64,000 nt of DNA from Streptomyces sp. M41(2017) (GTDB taxonomy: Bacteria > Actinomycetota > Actinomycetes > Streptomycetales > Streptomycetaceae): contig NZ_MWFK01000003.1 of assembly GCF_002078175.1 (NCBI RefSeq), positions 248,001 through 312,000 on the forward strand. Reading direction: 5' to 3'. Numbering within the stretch: position 1 is the first letter of the stretch; each line of letters begins with the position of its first letter. Position numbers and translations under genes: made by a program. The notes below the pieces were generated by a model, which worked only from the letters and a program-made list of their open reading frames with translations, made no database searches and had not been told where the DNA came from. Shown here piece by piece: positions 8,409 through 17,623 of this stretch.

Positions 8409-9041
8409 GTGGAGGGCGGAGACACCGAGGGACCCGGAACCGGCATCCTCAAGCCGGGCCGCGGGCGCCGCCGCGCGGAGGACGTCCGCCGCGCCACGCT
8501 GACCACGGCGGCCGAGCTCCTGCTCGCCGAGGGCGTGCACGCGCTCACCTTCTCGAAGGTCGCAGCCCGTGCGGGTGTCAGCAAGATGACGCTCTACAAG
8601 TGGTGGCCCTCCCCGGGGGCCCTGGCCTTCGACGCCTACTTCACCACGTTCAAGGAGACCCTCGCCTTTCCCGACACGGGCGACATCAGACGTGATCTGC
8701 GGACGCAGCTGCGCAGTTTCGTCGATCTCCTCGACCGCAAGGGTTCCGTCATCGCCGGGATCGTCGGAGCCGCCCAGGGAGACCCCGACCTGGCGGAGGC
8801 GCTCTCGACGCACTACGTCACACAACGTCGCGCCCTCGCCGTCGAACGCCTCACGCTGGCCCGGCAGGCCGGTCAGATCCGCGACGGGGTCGACCTGGAA
8901 ACGATCGTCGACCAGCTCTGGGGCGCCGTGTACCACCGGTTGCTGATGCCGGCGCAACCGCTGACCACGGAGTTCGTCGATCAGCTGATCGCCAACCTCT
9001 TCCAGGGCGTCGCCCCGGCCCCTTCCGAGCCGGCGCCGTAG
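8409..9041 (+). CDS. TetR/AcrR-family transcriptional regulator
   Basis: A 210-residue regulator with GTG start preceded by an excellent GAGGAGGAG site. The HTH is at about residues 33-70, with LTFSKVAARAGVSKMTLYKWW followed by the start of helix 4 (PSPGALAFDAYF). The C-terminal half matches the common actinobacterial TetR_C type with conserved DLLDRKGSVIAGIVGAAQ. It is divergent from the SDR and probably represses it through the repeated GGTCCATATA boxes. The inducer is unknown. Confidence 0.88.
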   Translation: MEGGDTEGPGTGILKPGRGRRRAEDVRRATLTTAAELLLAEGVHALTFSKVAARAGVSKMTLYKWWPSPGALAFDAYFTTFKETLAFPDTGDIRRDLRTQLRSFVDLLDRKGSVIAGIVGAAQGDPDLAEALSTHYVTQRRALAVERLTLARQAGQIRDGVDLETIVDQLWGAVYHRLLMPAQPLTTEFVDQLIANLFQGVAPAPSEPAP

Positions 9042-9082
9042 TCGCGGGCCACCGCCCTCGCGGCAGACTCCGCGGGACGCTC

Positions 9083-9565
9083 TCAGCTCAAGTGGTCGCG
9101 CACCACGTCCAGGAACGTCCGCCGGCTCGGCCGGATGGCGGCCCAGACCTGCTCGTCCCGGGGTTCCCCGGGAACACCGGAATCACCGGGCCCGTCCCTG
9201 ATCACGTCCTGGACGGCGAACGCCAGCCGCCGCGCGGCCTCGTTCACCTCGGGTGCGCACAGCATGTGGATCGTCTTCTGCGCGACCCACATCCTGTCGA
9301 TGGTCTGCCTCGCCCGCGCCTGCCACTGCTCGTCCGCGATCCCGTGGTGATGGCGATCCACGGCGACCCGCTCCCCCTCCTGCACCGTGCGCAAGAAGTC
9401 GATGAGCTGGGTCAGGCGCTCGCTCCGACGCGCCTCGGCTCGTTCGCGAAGACTTCTGCGTGTCTCGGCCCGCTCCGACGCACGTCCCAACGCGTGCTGG
9501 GCCACCCACGAGACCAGCCCGCCGAGCAGAACGCCGATGAGCGGCGCGAGTGTCGTCCCTACCAT
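9083..9565 (-). CDS. Small membrane-anchored protein of unknown function
   Basis: I do not recognise this 160-residue protein. It begins with one hydrophobic helix (TLAPLIGVLLGGLVSWVAQ, residues 4-22), followed by a highly charged, arginine/glutamate-rich helical stretch likely to form a coiled coil, and a mixed C-terminal domain. The layout is an N-terminally anchored cytoplasmic protein. The ATG at 9565 is the first start giving a membrane helix; longer versions run into an arginine-rich shadow. It is convergent with the TetR gene. Confidence 0.6.
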   Translation of the reverse strand: MVGTTLAPLIGVLLGGLVSWVAQHALGRASERAETRRSLRERAEARRSERLTQLIDFLRTVQEGERVAVDRHHHGIADEQWQARARQTIDRMWVAQKTIHMLCAPEVNEAARRLAFAVQDVIRDGPGDSGVPGEPRDEQVWAAIRPSRRTFLDVVRDHLS

Positions 9566-9983
9566 GCCGGGAACATGGCACCGACGACGCCGATGCCGTG
9601 GTTCTTCGGACAAACCCGAGACAACGCAGCCCCTCTCGCATACGGCTGCCGCCGACGGGGACATGAGGCGTCGGCAGCGGGACGAGGAGACGGGCCCTCC
9701 GTCCGGCGACGTCCGGCCGCACCGCGCCGTACTGCCGGTGCCGACGTCCGGCCCCACCGCCCCGTAGTGCCGGTGCCGGCGTCGCCGCGCTCTGCTCGGG
9801 CCCGGATCCGCCGCCTTCACGTGTCCGTGCACCCTGGGTCAAGTGCCGTTGCCTGCACGGTCAAGCGGGAGCCGCCTGACGGATCTAGCGTGACGGGTGA
9901 CGGCACGGACGGCCTCTGGCTCGGAAGCTCGCCGTCGTCACGCCGGACGGACCGGTGTGTGAGCAAGACTCCTGGAGACTCTC
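9566..9983. other. Divergent gap of 418 bases
   Basis: The gap separates the small membrane protein from the hydrolase operon. Apart from a two-copy 35-bp tandem repeat, I see no gene or RNA. Promoters for both flanking units should lie here. Confidence 0.5.
9708..9777. repeat. Two-copy 35-bp tandem repeat
   Basis: Units 9708-9742 and 9743-9777 both begin GACGTCCGGCC and end GCCGGTGCC, and differ at three positions only. They lie in noncoding DNA. A slippage duplication is the simplest origin; a paired protein-binding site is possible. Confidence 0.7.
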
Positions 9984-10946
9984 ATGGCCGACGACATCAC
10001 GCCGGTGCTGGAACCCGCGGCTGCCGCCTTCGCCGAGGCGACCGCCCGGCCGCCCTACCTCTTCGACCTGGCTCCCGCCGAGGGCCGCAAGGCCGTCGAC
10101 GAGGTGCAGGGAGGCGACATCGCGAAGCCTGCCGTCGACGAGGAGTGGATCACCGTCTCCGGCGGCCCGACGGGAAGCGTGCGCGTCCGCATCGTCAAAC
10201 CCGCCGGCGCGACGGACACCCTTCCCGTGATCCTCTACATCCACGGTGCCGGATGGGTGTTCGGCAACGCCCACACCCACGACCGCCTCGTGCGCGAACT
10301 GGCCGTCGGTGCCCGCGCCGCGGTGGTCTTCCCGGAGTACGACCTCTCCCCCGAGGCCCGCTACCCGGTCGCCATCGAGCAGAACTACACCGTCGCCCGC
10401 TGGATCGTCGGCCAGGGCGCGGCCAAGGGTCTGGACGCCTCGCGGATCGCGGTGGCCGGGGACTCCGTGGGCGGCAACATGACCGCCGCGCTGACCCTGA
10501 TGGCGAAGGAACGGGGCGACGTCCCGCTCGTGGCGCAGGTCCTGTTCTACCCGGTCACGGACGCCGACTTCGAGACGGGTTCGTACCACCAGTTCGCGAC
10601 GGGCTACTTCCTGCGGCGCGACGGCATGCAGTGGTTCTGGGACCAGTACACGACCGACGAGAACCAGCGTGCCGAGATCACCGCCTCCCCGCTGCGCGCC
10701 ACGACCGAGCAGCTCACCGGCCTGCCTCCGGCCCTCGTCATCACCGGCGAGGCCGACGTCCTGCGCGACGAGGGCGAGGCGTACGCCAACAAGCTCCGTG
10801 AGGCCGGCGTCCCGGTCACGGCCGTCCGCTACCAGGGCATCATCCACGACTTCGTGATGCTCGACGCCCTGCGCGAGACCCACGCCGCCGAGGCGGCCAT
10901 CACGCAGGCCATCGGCACGCTGCGCTCGGCCCTCAAGACCGTCTGA
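9984..10946 (+). CDS. Alpha/beta hydrolase, hormone-sensitive lipase-like esterase
   Basis: A 320-residue esterase of the HSL/LipH type. YIHGAGW replaces the oxyanion HGGG-W motif, GDSVGGN carries the nucleophilic serine, EADVLRDEGE the aspartate and IIHDFVM the histidine. Members hydrolyse short acyl esters. GGAGA sits before the ATG. It is followed after 22 bases by a second alpha/beta hydrolase, then a terminator-like hairpin and an AraC regulator, suggesting an inducible two-hydrolase unit for an ester substrate. Confidence 0.85.
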   Translation: MADDITPVLEPAAAAFAEATARPPYLFDLAPAEGRKAVDEVQGGDIAKPAVDEEWITVSGGPTGSVRVRIVKPAGATDTLPVILYIHGAGWVFGNAHTHDRLVRELAVGARAAVVFPEYDLSPEARYPVAIEQNYTVARWIVGQGAAKGLDASRIAVAGDSVGGNMTAALTLMAKERGDVPLVAQVLFYPVTDADFETGSYHQFATGYFLRRDGMQWFWDQYTTDENQRAEITASPLRATTEQLTGLPPALVITGEADVLRDEGEAYANKLREAGVPVTAVRYQGIIHDFVMLDALRETHAAEAAITQAIGTLRSALKTV

Positions 10947-10968
10947 GACCCACGAGGAGAAACAGCAC

Positions 10969-11688
10969 ATGACCACCTCCACACCCACCGTCGTCCTCGT
11001 CCACGGCGCGTTCGCGGACGCCGCCGGCTGGTCCGGAGTCGTCGCGGAGCTGCAGAACCACGGCATTCCCGTGGTCGCGCCACCGAACCCGTTGCGCGGC
11101 CTGGCCGTCGACGCCGCGTATGTGGCGTCCGTGGCAGCCCAGATCGACGGCCCCGTCGTCCTCGTCGGACACTCCTACGGCGGTGCGGTCATCACCGTGG
11201 CCGGTGCGGCGGACAACGTCGTCGGGCTCGTCTACGTCGCCGCCTACGTCCTCGAAGAGGGTGAGAGCCTGGGCGAACTCCAGGGACGCTTCGCCGACTC
11301 GCCCCTCGCGGCCAGCCTCAAGCAGTCGACGTATCCCGTCGACGGTGCCGGGACCGCCGTCGAGGTGACCATCGAGGCGCAGGCCTTCCCCGACGTCTTC
11401 GCGGCCGACCTGCCGGCCGATGTCACCCAGGTGCTGGCGGTCGCCCAACGCCCGCTGGCCGCGGCGTCGTTCACCGAGGCCGCCTCGGCCGCCGCCTGGC
11501 GGACGAAGCCCAGCTGGGCGCTCGTCGCCGGAGCGGACCGGGCGATCAACCCGGAGGTCGAGCGCTTCGGCGCGAAGCGGGCCGGCGCGACGACCGTCGA
11601 GATCGAGGGCGCCTCGCACGCCGTCGCCGTGTCACGGCCCGCGGACGTGGCCGGCCTGATCCGGGACGCGGTCCGCGCGACGAGCTGA
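10969..11688 (+). CDS. Alpha/beta hydrolase, EstC-like
   Basis: A 239-residue hydrolase starting VVLVHGAFADAAGWSGV, with nucleophile elbow GHSYGG and a late ASHAVAVSRP holding the catalytic histidine. It belongs to the compact group that includes EstC and plant methylesterase-like proteins, which lack a cap domain. An AGGAG site precedes the ATG and the gene lies 22 bases after the HSL-type esterase, so the two are almost surely cotranscribed. The specific ester is unknown. Confidence 0.85.
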   Translation: MTTSTPTVVLVHGAFADAAGWSGVVAELQNHGIPVVAPPNPLRGLAVDAAYVASVAAQIDGPVVLVGHSYGGAVITVAGAADNVVGLVYVAAYVLEEGESLGELQGRFADSPLAASLKQSTYPVDGAGTAVEVTIEAQAFPDVFAADLPADVTQVLAVAQRPLAAASFTEAASAAAWRTKPSWALVAGADRAINPEVERFGAKRAGATTVEIEGASHAVAVSRPADVAGLIRDAVRATS

Positions 11689-11701
11689 CCGCGTGGCCAC
11701 G

Positions 11702-11744
11702 ACGGTCCCGCGGGCGCTCCTCCCCGTGACGTCCGCGGGACCGT
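11702..11744 (+). terminator. Hairpin after the two-hydrolase operon
   Basis: ACGGTCCCGCGG (11702-11713) is exactly complementary to 11733-11744, with a 19-base loop. It starts 14 bases after the hydrolase stop codon. The stem is very GC-rich and lacks a U-run, the common streptomycete form. Confidence 0.6.
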
Positions 11745-11851
11745 GCTGCGAAACTTCCTCCGTCTCTTCCTGGTCCCTCCCCCGTCGACGCTGTGTGATT
11801 GCGGTGCAGGCTGCATTGCCGAGCGATCACGCTGCCCGTGGGAGATTCCTG

Positions 11852-12832
11852 GTGTCCACCGTCCTGTCCACCGCACCGCTGTCCCCCGCCGAACGGACGG
11901 CACGCTGGCACGAAGCGGTCAACCGCACCTTCGTGCCCCTCGACGTCGAACTCCTCGAACACGAACCGTCGCCCGGATCCATCGTCAGCCACCAGCTCGG
12001 TCCCCTGCGGATCTCCACCGTCCAGGCCGGACCGCAGGTGGTGCGGCGCGACAGGCGTCTGATCTCGCGGGACAGCCGGGAGACGGTGATCCTCAGCCTG
12101 CAGAACCGCGGCACCGCGTTGAAGGAACAGGACGGCCGCGAGTCCCGGATAGCACCGGGCGGTTTCTCCCTCAGCGATTCGTCCCGGCCGTTCAGCAAGA
12201 GGCTCGCCGACGGCTTCAACTTCACATCGTTCCAGTTCCCCCGGGACGAACTACGGGTGCGTGACGAGGATCTGCGGGCCGTGACCGCGACGTCCTTCCC
12301 CGGCAACGAGGGCACGGCGGCGCTGCTCGCGACGTACCTGAGCCGGACCGCCCGCGAGGCGGGGGCCTTCGACCACGGCGTCGGGGGCAGGGTCGCGGCC
12401 ACGGCTCTCGACCTGCTGGTCCTGCTTATCGACGAGCGCTGCGGACGCCTCGTTCCCGATGCGCCGGAGCATGCCGCGGCATCACTGGTCCGTGTGAAGG
12501 AGCACGTGGTGCGGAACCTGTCCGACCCCGGTCTCTCGCCGTCCAGGATCGCCGAGGCGAACTTCATGTCGGTGCGGTACGTCCACAAGCTGTTCCAGCT
12601 CGACGGCACGACCGTGGGTGGATGGATTCGGGCGCAACGGCTGGAGCGGTGCCGCCGGGACCTTCTGCGGCCCCGGGCGAGGGACCTGGGTGTGGCGGCG
12701 ATCGCCCACCGCTGGGGCTTCGTGAGCGCCAGCCACTTCAGCCGCGCCTTTCGCGCGGCCTATGGGATGGCGCCACGGGACTGGCTGGCCACGGGAGGGT
12801 CGGAAGGACGGCCAACCGCTTCGGAGCTGTGA
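11852..12832 (+). CDS. AraC-family transcriptional regulator
   Basis: A 326-residue regulator. The N-terminal half is a cupin-like AraC_binding_2 sensor (WHEAVNRTFVPLDVEL opening); the C-terminal hundred residues hold two HTH motifs, including IAEANFMSVRYVHKLFQ and IAHRWGFVSASHFSRAFR, then the family's closing APRDW. The GTG at 11852 has GGGAG upstream and gives a normal length. It follows the hydrolase pair on the same strand after a hairpin and probably activates that unit or itself in response to an unknown ligand. Confidence 0.85.
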   Translation: MSTVLSTAPLSPAERTARWHEAVNRTFVPLDVELLEHEPSPGSIVSHQLGPLRISTVQAGPQVVRRDRRLISRDSRETVILSLQNRGTALKEQDGRESRIAPGGFSLSDSSRPFSKRLADGFNFTSFQFPRDELRVRDEDLRAVTATSFPGNEGTAALLATYLSRTAREAGAFDHGVGGRVAATALDLLVLLIDERCGRLVPDAPEHAAASLVRVKEHVVRNLSDPGLSPSRIAEANFMSVRYVHKLFQLDGTTVGGWIRAQRLERCRRDLLRPRARDLGVAAIAHRWGFVSASHFSRAFRAAYGMAPRDWLATGGSEGRPTASEL

Positions 12833-12872
12833 GCGGCCTGGCGTCGCCCGCGCGCCGTGAACGCGTGGGGCG

Positions 12873-15215
12873 TCAAGCTGCGGGGTCGGTGCCGATGGAT
12901 GACGACCGCTCATCGGCCGGGGCCTCCAGTCGGGAGCGTGCTTCCTTCACCAGCTCCGGCGGGACACGGCCTTCCAGTACGAGGACCTGATGCAACTCGG
13001 CTGTGGCGGAGGCGAGTTCACCGAGCCCGGTCAGAGCGCGGGCCAGGTACAGGTGGACCTTGGCCTCCTGCTTGTCCCATCCGAGAGCCTCGAACCGCCC
13101 ACCGATCGGCCGGAGAACGTCGACGACGTCGTGCCAGTCCTCTCGGGCGAGGTAGGCGAACGAGACGTGGTAAGCGGCGATCAGAGCCGTGACGTCCCGC
13201 ACGTTCGAGGGGATGCGGTCGATGTTCCGGGCGTCGGCGAGAACGGCCATCACCTCCGCGTAGGTCTCGATGGCCTCGTCGGTCCGGTCGGCCGAAGCCA
13301 GGCTGTCGATGGCGACGTTGCAGGCCTGGAGGTATCCGTTGATCTCGTCGGCCTCGGCGAACAGCTCCATGGCCCGCCGTGCGCTGTCCGCGGCGCGGGA
13401 CGGATCACCGGCGCGGCTCAGGAGTGAACCGAGGTAGGTGTGGGCCCATGCCTCCTGGATGACGTCGCCCGCCGTGCCGGCGAGGAGCAGGGCACGCTCG
13501 GCGGCGCGGACCGCGTCGTCGTGGCGGCGGTCACAGGCCCAGTAGGCCCACGCGAGGTAATTCAGGTGGGTGGCTTCGAGGACGGGATCCCCGAGCGCCG
13601 CGGACGCCTCGGCCGCCCGTTCGTAGAGGTCGACCCAGAGCCCCGACGAGACCCAGTTGTCGGAGAACCAGTGCATGGCCTCGGCGACTTCGACCACCTT
13701 GGCGTGCTCGCCTTCGGCGGCGGCCGCGTGGAAGGCCGCCGACCAGTTGTCGCTCTCCGCCTTGATCCACTGAAGCGCCTGCCGACGGCTGTCCAGGGCC
13801 ACCAGACGCAGTGGATCCGGCGCGGGCGCCCCGTAACCGGGCTCGTACCAACGGCCGGCGAGGACGGCCGTGTCGAGCAGCCAGGCCCGCAGCCGTGCCG
13901 CGTCGGCGGCCGACCGCTGGGGGCTGTTCTCCACCTGGTGCCGTGACCGCGCGTACAGGCACAGCAGGTCGTGGAGGCGGTAGCGGTCGTCTTGGTGCGT
14001 CGCGAGCAGCCCGGCCTCCAGCAGCTCTTCCAGTACGTCCTCGGCCTCGGGAATCGTCGTGTCCGCGAGTACCGCGGCCAGGGGCACGCCGAAGTCGCCG
14101 CCGGGAACGAGCGAGAGCAGCCGGAACATCCGTGCCGCGCCGGCGGCGAGACGTGAGTACGACAGGGAGAAGGCGGAGTTCACGCGCAGGTCGCCGGCGC
14201 TGAGCAGGTCCAGTCTGCGATTCTCGTCGTTGAGACGGGTGGCCAGGCGGTGGAGGCTCCAGTTCGAGCGTGTGGCAGCCCAGTTGGCGGCGACGCGCAG
14301 GGCGAGCGGGAGGTGACCGCACAGTTCCGTCACCGACCGCGCGGCCTCGGGCTCCGCGTCCACACGGCCGGCGCCCACGACCGCGCGCAGCAGGGAGGCG
14401 GACTCCTGCTCGCTCAGGGCGCCGAGTTCGACACGCTGGACACCTTCCAGGCCCGTCAGGGTGCGACGACTGGTCACCACCATCAACACCCCGCCCGTAC
14501 GCGGCAGGAGCGGGCGCACCTGGGCCTCACCGGCCGCGTTGTCCAGGATGACGACGGCGCGGAGGTCCGCGGCCATCACGTGATAGCGCGCCAGCCGCTC
14601 CTCGCTGTTCAACTGCGCCACGTCGAGGTCACCGACGCCCCACGCTCCGAGCAGACGGACGACCGCGTCGTCCACGGAGAGCGGGTGGGCGTCCAGACCC
14701 CGCATGTCCACGAGGAACGCCCCGTCCGTGAAGGAGGTTCCGCACTCCTCGGCCAGTCGGATCGCCAGGGTGGTCTTCCCGCTTCCGGGGGAGCCGAACA
14801 CCACGGCCACCGGGGGTGCGACCGCGTATCGGCCCCGGTCCGGCGCGTCGGCGTCCGCGAGGTGCCGTTGGGCGACGTCACGCAGCAGGTCCAGCTCGGC
14901 GCGCCGTCCGACGAAGTCACGGACGCCCCTCGGCACCTGATGGGGAGGGACCACGGAATCGGAGGCGCCCGCGACCGGACGGGAGGCCCGGGCGATCGCG
15001 AGCAGGTCGGCATGGATCGACTCGTCCAGCCCCAGGCCCTGCGCGAGGGCGGCGATCGTCCCGCGGCGGGGGCGAAGACTCCGCCCCCGCTCCATGTCGC
15101 CGATGGCGCGGCCCGAGACACCGGACACCTCGGCCAGCCTCTCCAGCGTCAGACCACGACTCTGGCGCAGTTCCCTCAGCCGACGTCCGAAGCGCGTCCC
15201 GCTCCTGCTCTCCAC
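12873..15215 (-). CDS. HTH/NB-ARC ATPase with TPR-like C-terminus (NLR-like regulator)
   Basis: A 780-residue STAND ATPase. Residues 8-65 form an XRE-type HTH (LERLAEVSGVSGRAIGDME). A linker with FVGRRAEL (101-108) introduces the NB-ARC module: P-loop GSPGSGKTT (141-149), Walker B VVILDNA (221-227), the sensor GHLPLAL (300-306) and an LHD motif (414-416) in place of MHD. The last 330 residues are helical and alanine-rich, as in TPR arrays. Such proteins (AfsR without the SARP activation domain) sense ligands by ATP-gated oligomerisation. Start is GTG. It is divergent from a RibD-like reductase gene. Confidence 0.85.
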   Translation of the reverse strand: MESRSGTRFGRRLRELRQSRGLTLERLAEVSGVSGRAIGDMERGRSLRPRRGTIAALAQGLGLDESIHADLLAIARASRPVAGASDSVVPPHQVPRGVRDFVGRRAELDLLRDVAQRHLADADAPDRGRYAVAPPVAVVFGSPGSGKTTLAIRLAEECGTSFTDGAFLVDMRGLDAHPLSVDDAVVRLLGAWGVGDLDVAQLNSEERLARYHVMAADLRAVVILDNAAGEAQVRPLLPRTGGVLMVVTSRRTLTGLEGVQRVELGALSEQESASLLRAVVGAGRVDAEPEAARSVTELCGHLPLALRVAANWAATRSNWSLHRLATRLNDENRRLDLLSAGDLRVNSAFSLSYSRLAAGAARMFRLLSLVPGGDFGVPLAAVLADTTIPEAEDVLEELLEAGLLATHQDDRYRLHDLLCLYARSRHQVENSPQRSAADAARLRAWLLDTAVLAGRWYEPGYGAPAPDPLRLVALDSRRQALQWIKAESDNWSAAFHAAAAEGEHAKVVEVAEAMHWFSDNWVSSGLWVDLYERAAEASAALGDPVLEATHLNYLAWAYWACDRRHDDAVRAAERALLLAGTAGDVIQEAWAHTYLGSLLSRAGDPSRAADSARRAMELFAEADEINGYLQACNVAIDSLASADRTDEAIETYAEVMAVLADARNIDRIPSNVRDVTALIAAYHVSFAYLAREDWHDVVDVLRPIGGRFEALGWDKQEAKVHLYLARALTGLGELASATAELHQVLVLEGRVPPELVKEARSRLEAPADERSSSIGTDPAA

Positions 15216-15423
15216 CGCACCCCGCTGTCGGCACTACCCACACATATTTATCGTTTCATCTTACTCTGCGGGGTGTTCCGGCCATTCATTCAATTCTCAG
15301 GTGGTCGCGGTCGTCGCCCATGACGGCCGTCAATCCCCGGCGCGCGTCGGACGGCGATGAGTCCTGCCGCTTTTGCCAGTCTGTATTCACAGCACGCGAG
15401 CAACCGCTCTCGAGGAGGCCATC

Positions 15424-16002
15424 ATGACCGTGACCTACACGTTCGACGTCTTTTCCAGCCTCGACGGATTCGGCGCAGCCGGCGGAAACTGGACCGGGTA
15501 CTGGGGCAAGCAGGGGCCGGAGCTCCTGGACCACCGCCTCGCCCTGTACGACGACGCGCAGCGGATGGTCTTCGGCGCCAACACCTATCGGGCGTTCGCA
15601 CGGATGCTGGCCGAGAGCACCGAGGACTCCGACGTCCGTGACCCGTGGGTCACGCGGATGCGGAACCTGCCGACGACGGTGGTGTCGAGCACGCTGGAGG
15701 GGCCTCTGGACTGGCCGGACGCCGAGGTCGCGAGCGGCGATGCCGTCGATGTCGTCGCCCGGCTCAAGAAGGACTCCGCGGTGCCGCTGCGCTCGCACGG
15801 CAGCCTCTCGATGAACCGGGCCCTGATGGCGGCCGGCCTGGTGGACCGCGTCCAGGTGACGCTCTTCCCCGTCATCACCGGTCAGACCGGACTGGAACCG
15901 ATCTTCGGGGGTGCGTCCGACTTCGACCTCGAACTGATCGAGCACCGCACGCTCGACGGCGACATCCAAGAGCTCGTCTACCGGCCCACCGCGCATGTCT
16001 GA
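15424..16002 (+). CDS. Dihydrofolate reductase-like (RibD C-terminal) protein
   Basis: A 192-residue protein with the RibD C-terminal/DHFR fold: VFSSLDGFG at the N-terminus, VFGANTYRAF, PTTVVSSTLEG and a late LFPVITGQTG. Homologues bind NADPH, yet most of these stand-alone actinobacterial members are uncharacterised. GAGG lies upstream of the ATG. It is divergent from the NLR-like regulator across 208 bases, whose AT-rich core (about 15240-15275) must hold both promoters. A paralogue of the same fold lies at 49557-50111. Confidence 0.8.
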   Translation: MTVTYTFDVFSSLDGFGAAGGNWTGYWGKQGPELLDHRLALYDDAQRMVFGANTYRAFARMLAESTEDSDVRDPWVTRMRNLPTTVVSSTLEGPLDWPDAEVASGDAVDVVARLKKDSAVPLRSHGSLSMNRALMAAGLVDRVQVTLFPVITGQTGLEPIFGGASDFDLELIEHRTLDGDIQELVYRPTAHV

Positions 16003-16272
16003 GTCCGGCGAGAGCAGGCGTACCGCCGGAGGCGGGCCGTCCAAGCCCGGCATCTTGGTGAGTGTCAGGTCCATCATGCCTGCTCGGAGGCTGTTTCGGT
16101 AGGACGGAGGCCACGTCCGTTCGGCCTTGTCGCCGGTGGTGGTCCACCCGCAGACTCGTCGTCATCCACTCTCCGGCGTTCGTGCCGGCATCCGTTCTCG
16201 GCTGCCGGTGCGTTCGCCGTGCCGTCTCGTCGCGCGGCGGGCGCGACACGGGGTGGGGACGAAGGGGGATCG

Positions 16273-16596
16273 GTGGATCAGGACATGGTTGTACTGGCGA
16301 GAGTCCGGCTGCTCAGCGCCAACCGACGCGTGGTGCGCGGTACTGAGGGGCTGTGGATCTATCGCCTTCTCACTCAGGTCGAACCGGAGGTGTACGGGTC
16401 GAAGCTGGCGTACGTGCTGGTCGAGGCCGGCGCTTCTCCTCGGGTGCGCGAGTTGCCGGAGCGACGGCTGGCTCTGTTCGACGAGGCCGTGACCGTGGCG
16501 AAGTCGCTCGACGTCACGAACCCCTACCGGGCGAAGGTGTTGGAGAGGGCACTGGCGGCCCGGCAGCGCGAGTTGGACGGACGACCGGTGTCGTAG
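16273..16596 (+). CDS. Small conserved protein of unknown function
   Basis: I do not recognise a domain in this 107-residue protein. A GTG start follows GGGGG by five bases. The composition is ordinary and mostly helical, with LLSANRRVVRGTEGLWIYRLL followed by a segment rich in leucine, valine and arginine. Codon use looks coding: third positions are strongly G/C. A strong terminator hairpin directly follows, supporting a real transcription unit. It could be a small regulatory or scaffold protein. Confidence 0.6.
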   Translation: MDQDMVVLARVRLLSANRRVVRGTEGLWIYRLLTQVEPEVYGSKLAYVLVEAGASPRVRELPERRLALFDEAVTVAKSLDVTNPYRAKVLERALAARQRELDGRPVS

Positions 16597-16614
16597 CGGA
16601 TCCCTGCAGCAGGG

Positions 16615-16656
16615 GGCCCGGCTCTCGCGTGCGTCCGGTCCGGCGAGAGCCGGGCC
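16615..16656 (+). terminator. Strong hairpin terminator
   Basis: GGCCCGGCTCTCGC (16615-16628) pairs exactly with 16643-16656 across a 14-base loop, starting 18 bases after the stop of the small protein gene. No U-run follows. Confidence 0.7.
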
Positions 16657-16717
16657 GGACGTCCCGGCCCGGCACCAGGGGCTTCCCCCGGCCCGAGCAC
16701 CTCGGAGATCATGAAGC

Positions 16718-17623
16718 ATGCTCCCGGACGACTGGCAACTCACCGCCGAAACGGACGACTTCCTCACCCGAAGCGGAGACTTCCTGCGCTCGCGCGCGGC
16801 GATGCACAACACGGTGCTCACGGACATCGAGAAGCTGCGAACACGCGGACCGGACGCCCGCGGCGCCGCGTTCGCCCCGGTGTTCGGCCGACTGGTGTCA
16901 GGAAACGAGGTTCTCGCCGTCTTCTACTACACCCCGGGCGGCCGCCTGGGCCTGACCCCACTCTCCGTCCAGCAGGCCGACGGCCTGGCCGCGCACCTGG
17001 CCGACCTCGGACACTCCCCTGCCCATGTCATCGCGGACCACGACACCGCCACGGCCTTCGCCGAGGCATGGCAGCGGCGCACGGCCGCCGTCCCGGCGCC
17101 TTTCTGGCGAACCCACCTCTACCGTCTCGGTACGCCCACTCCACCGCAGCCACGCCCGGACGGCCGAGGCCGTGTCGCCGGGCCGGAGGACCACGAGCAA
17201 GTCGTGCGCTGGTGCCGGGAGTTCTGCGTCGCCGTCGAGGAGCAGGCCACCATCGCCGCCCTTGACGCCGGCTCCTGGGGCGCCACCCGTTTCGCGGACA
17301 AGCACTTCACGTTCTGGGAGACCATGGACGGCACTCCGGTCTCCATGGCGGGCTCCACCCCGATGATCGGCGGGATGGTCCGGGTCGACCCGGTCTCCAC
17401 ACCGGCCCGCTTCCGGGGCCGCGGGTATGCGGGCGCGGTGACGGTCGAGGTGAGCAGCGCCGCGTCGGCGGCGGGGGCGACGGACGTCGTGCTGTTCGCG
17501 GACCCGCGTAATCCGACCAGCAACGCCCTTTACCAGCGCATCGGTTACGTCCATCTCGCCGACTTCACGGGGTACCGGTTCTCGTCCACGGGCGTACCGG
17601 ATGGCACTCGACGAGCCATGTGA
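16718..17623 (+). CDS. GNAT-family acetyltransferase (two-domain type)
   Basis: A 301-residue protein. The C-terminal 130 residues are a GNAT: RVDPVSTPARFRGRGYAGAV gives motif A with the RxRGxG acetyl-CoA site, then VVLFADPRNPTSNALYQRIG, the usual last strand and helix. The N-terminal 150 residues form a degenerate partner domain, as in actinobacterial two-domain GNATs. ATG at 16718 is used; another ATG seven bases earlier is out of frame. The substrate is unknown. Confidence 0.8.
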   Translation: MLPDDWQLTAETDDFLTRSGDFLRSRAAMHNTVLTDIEKLRTRGPDARGAAFAPVFGRLVSGNEVLAVFYYTPGGRLGLTPLSVQQADGLAAHLADLGHSPAHVIADHDTATAFAEAWQRRTAAVPAPFWRTHLYRLGTPTPPQPRPDGRGRVAGPEDHEQVVRWCREFCVAVEEQATIAALDAGSWGATRFADKHFTFWETMDGTPVSMAGSTPMIGGMVRVDPVSTPARFRGRGYAGAVTVEVSSAASAAGATDVVLFADPRNPTSNALYQRIGYVHLADFTGYRFSSTGVPDGTRRAM

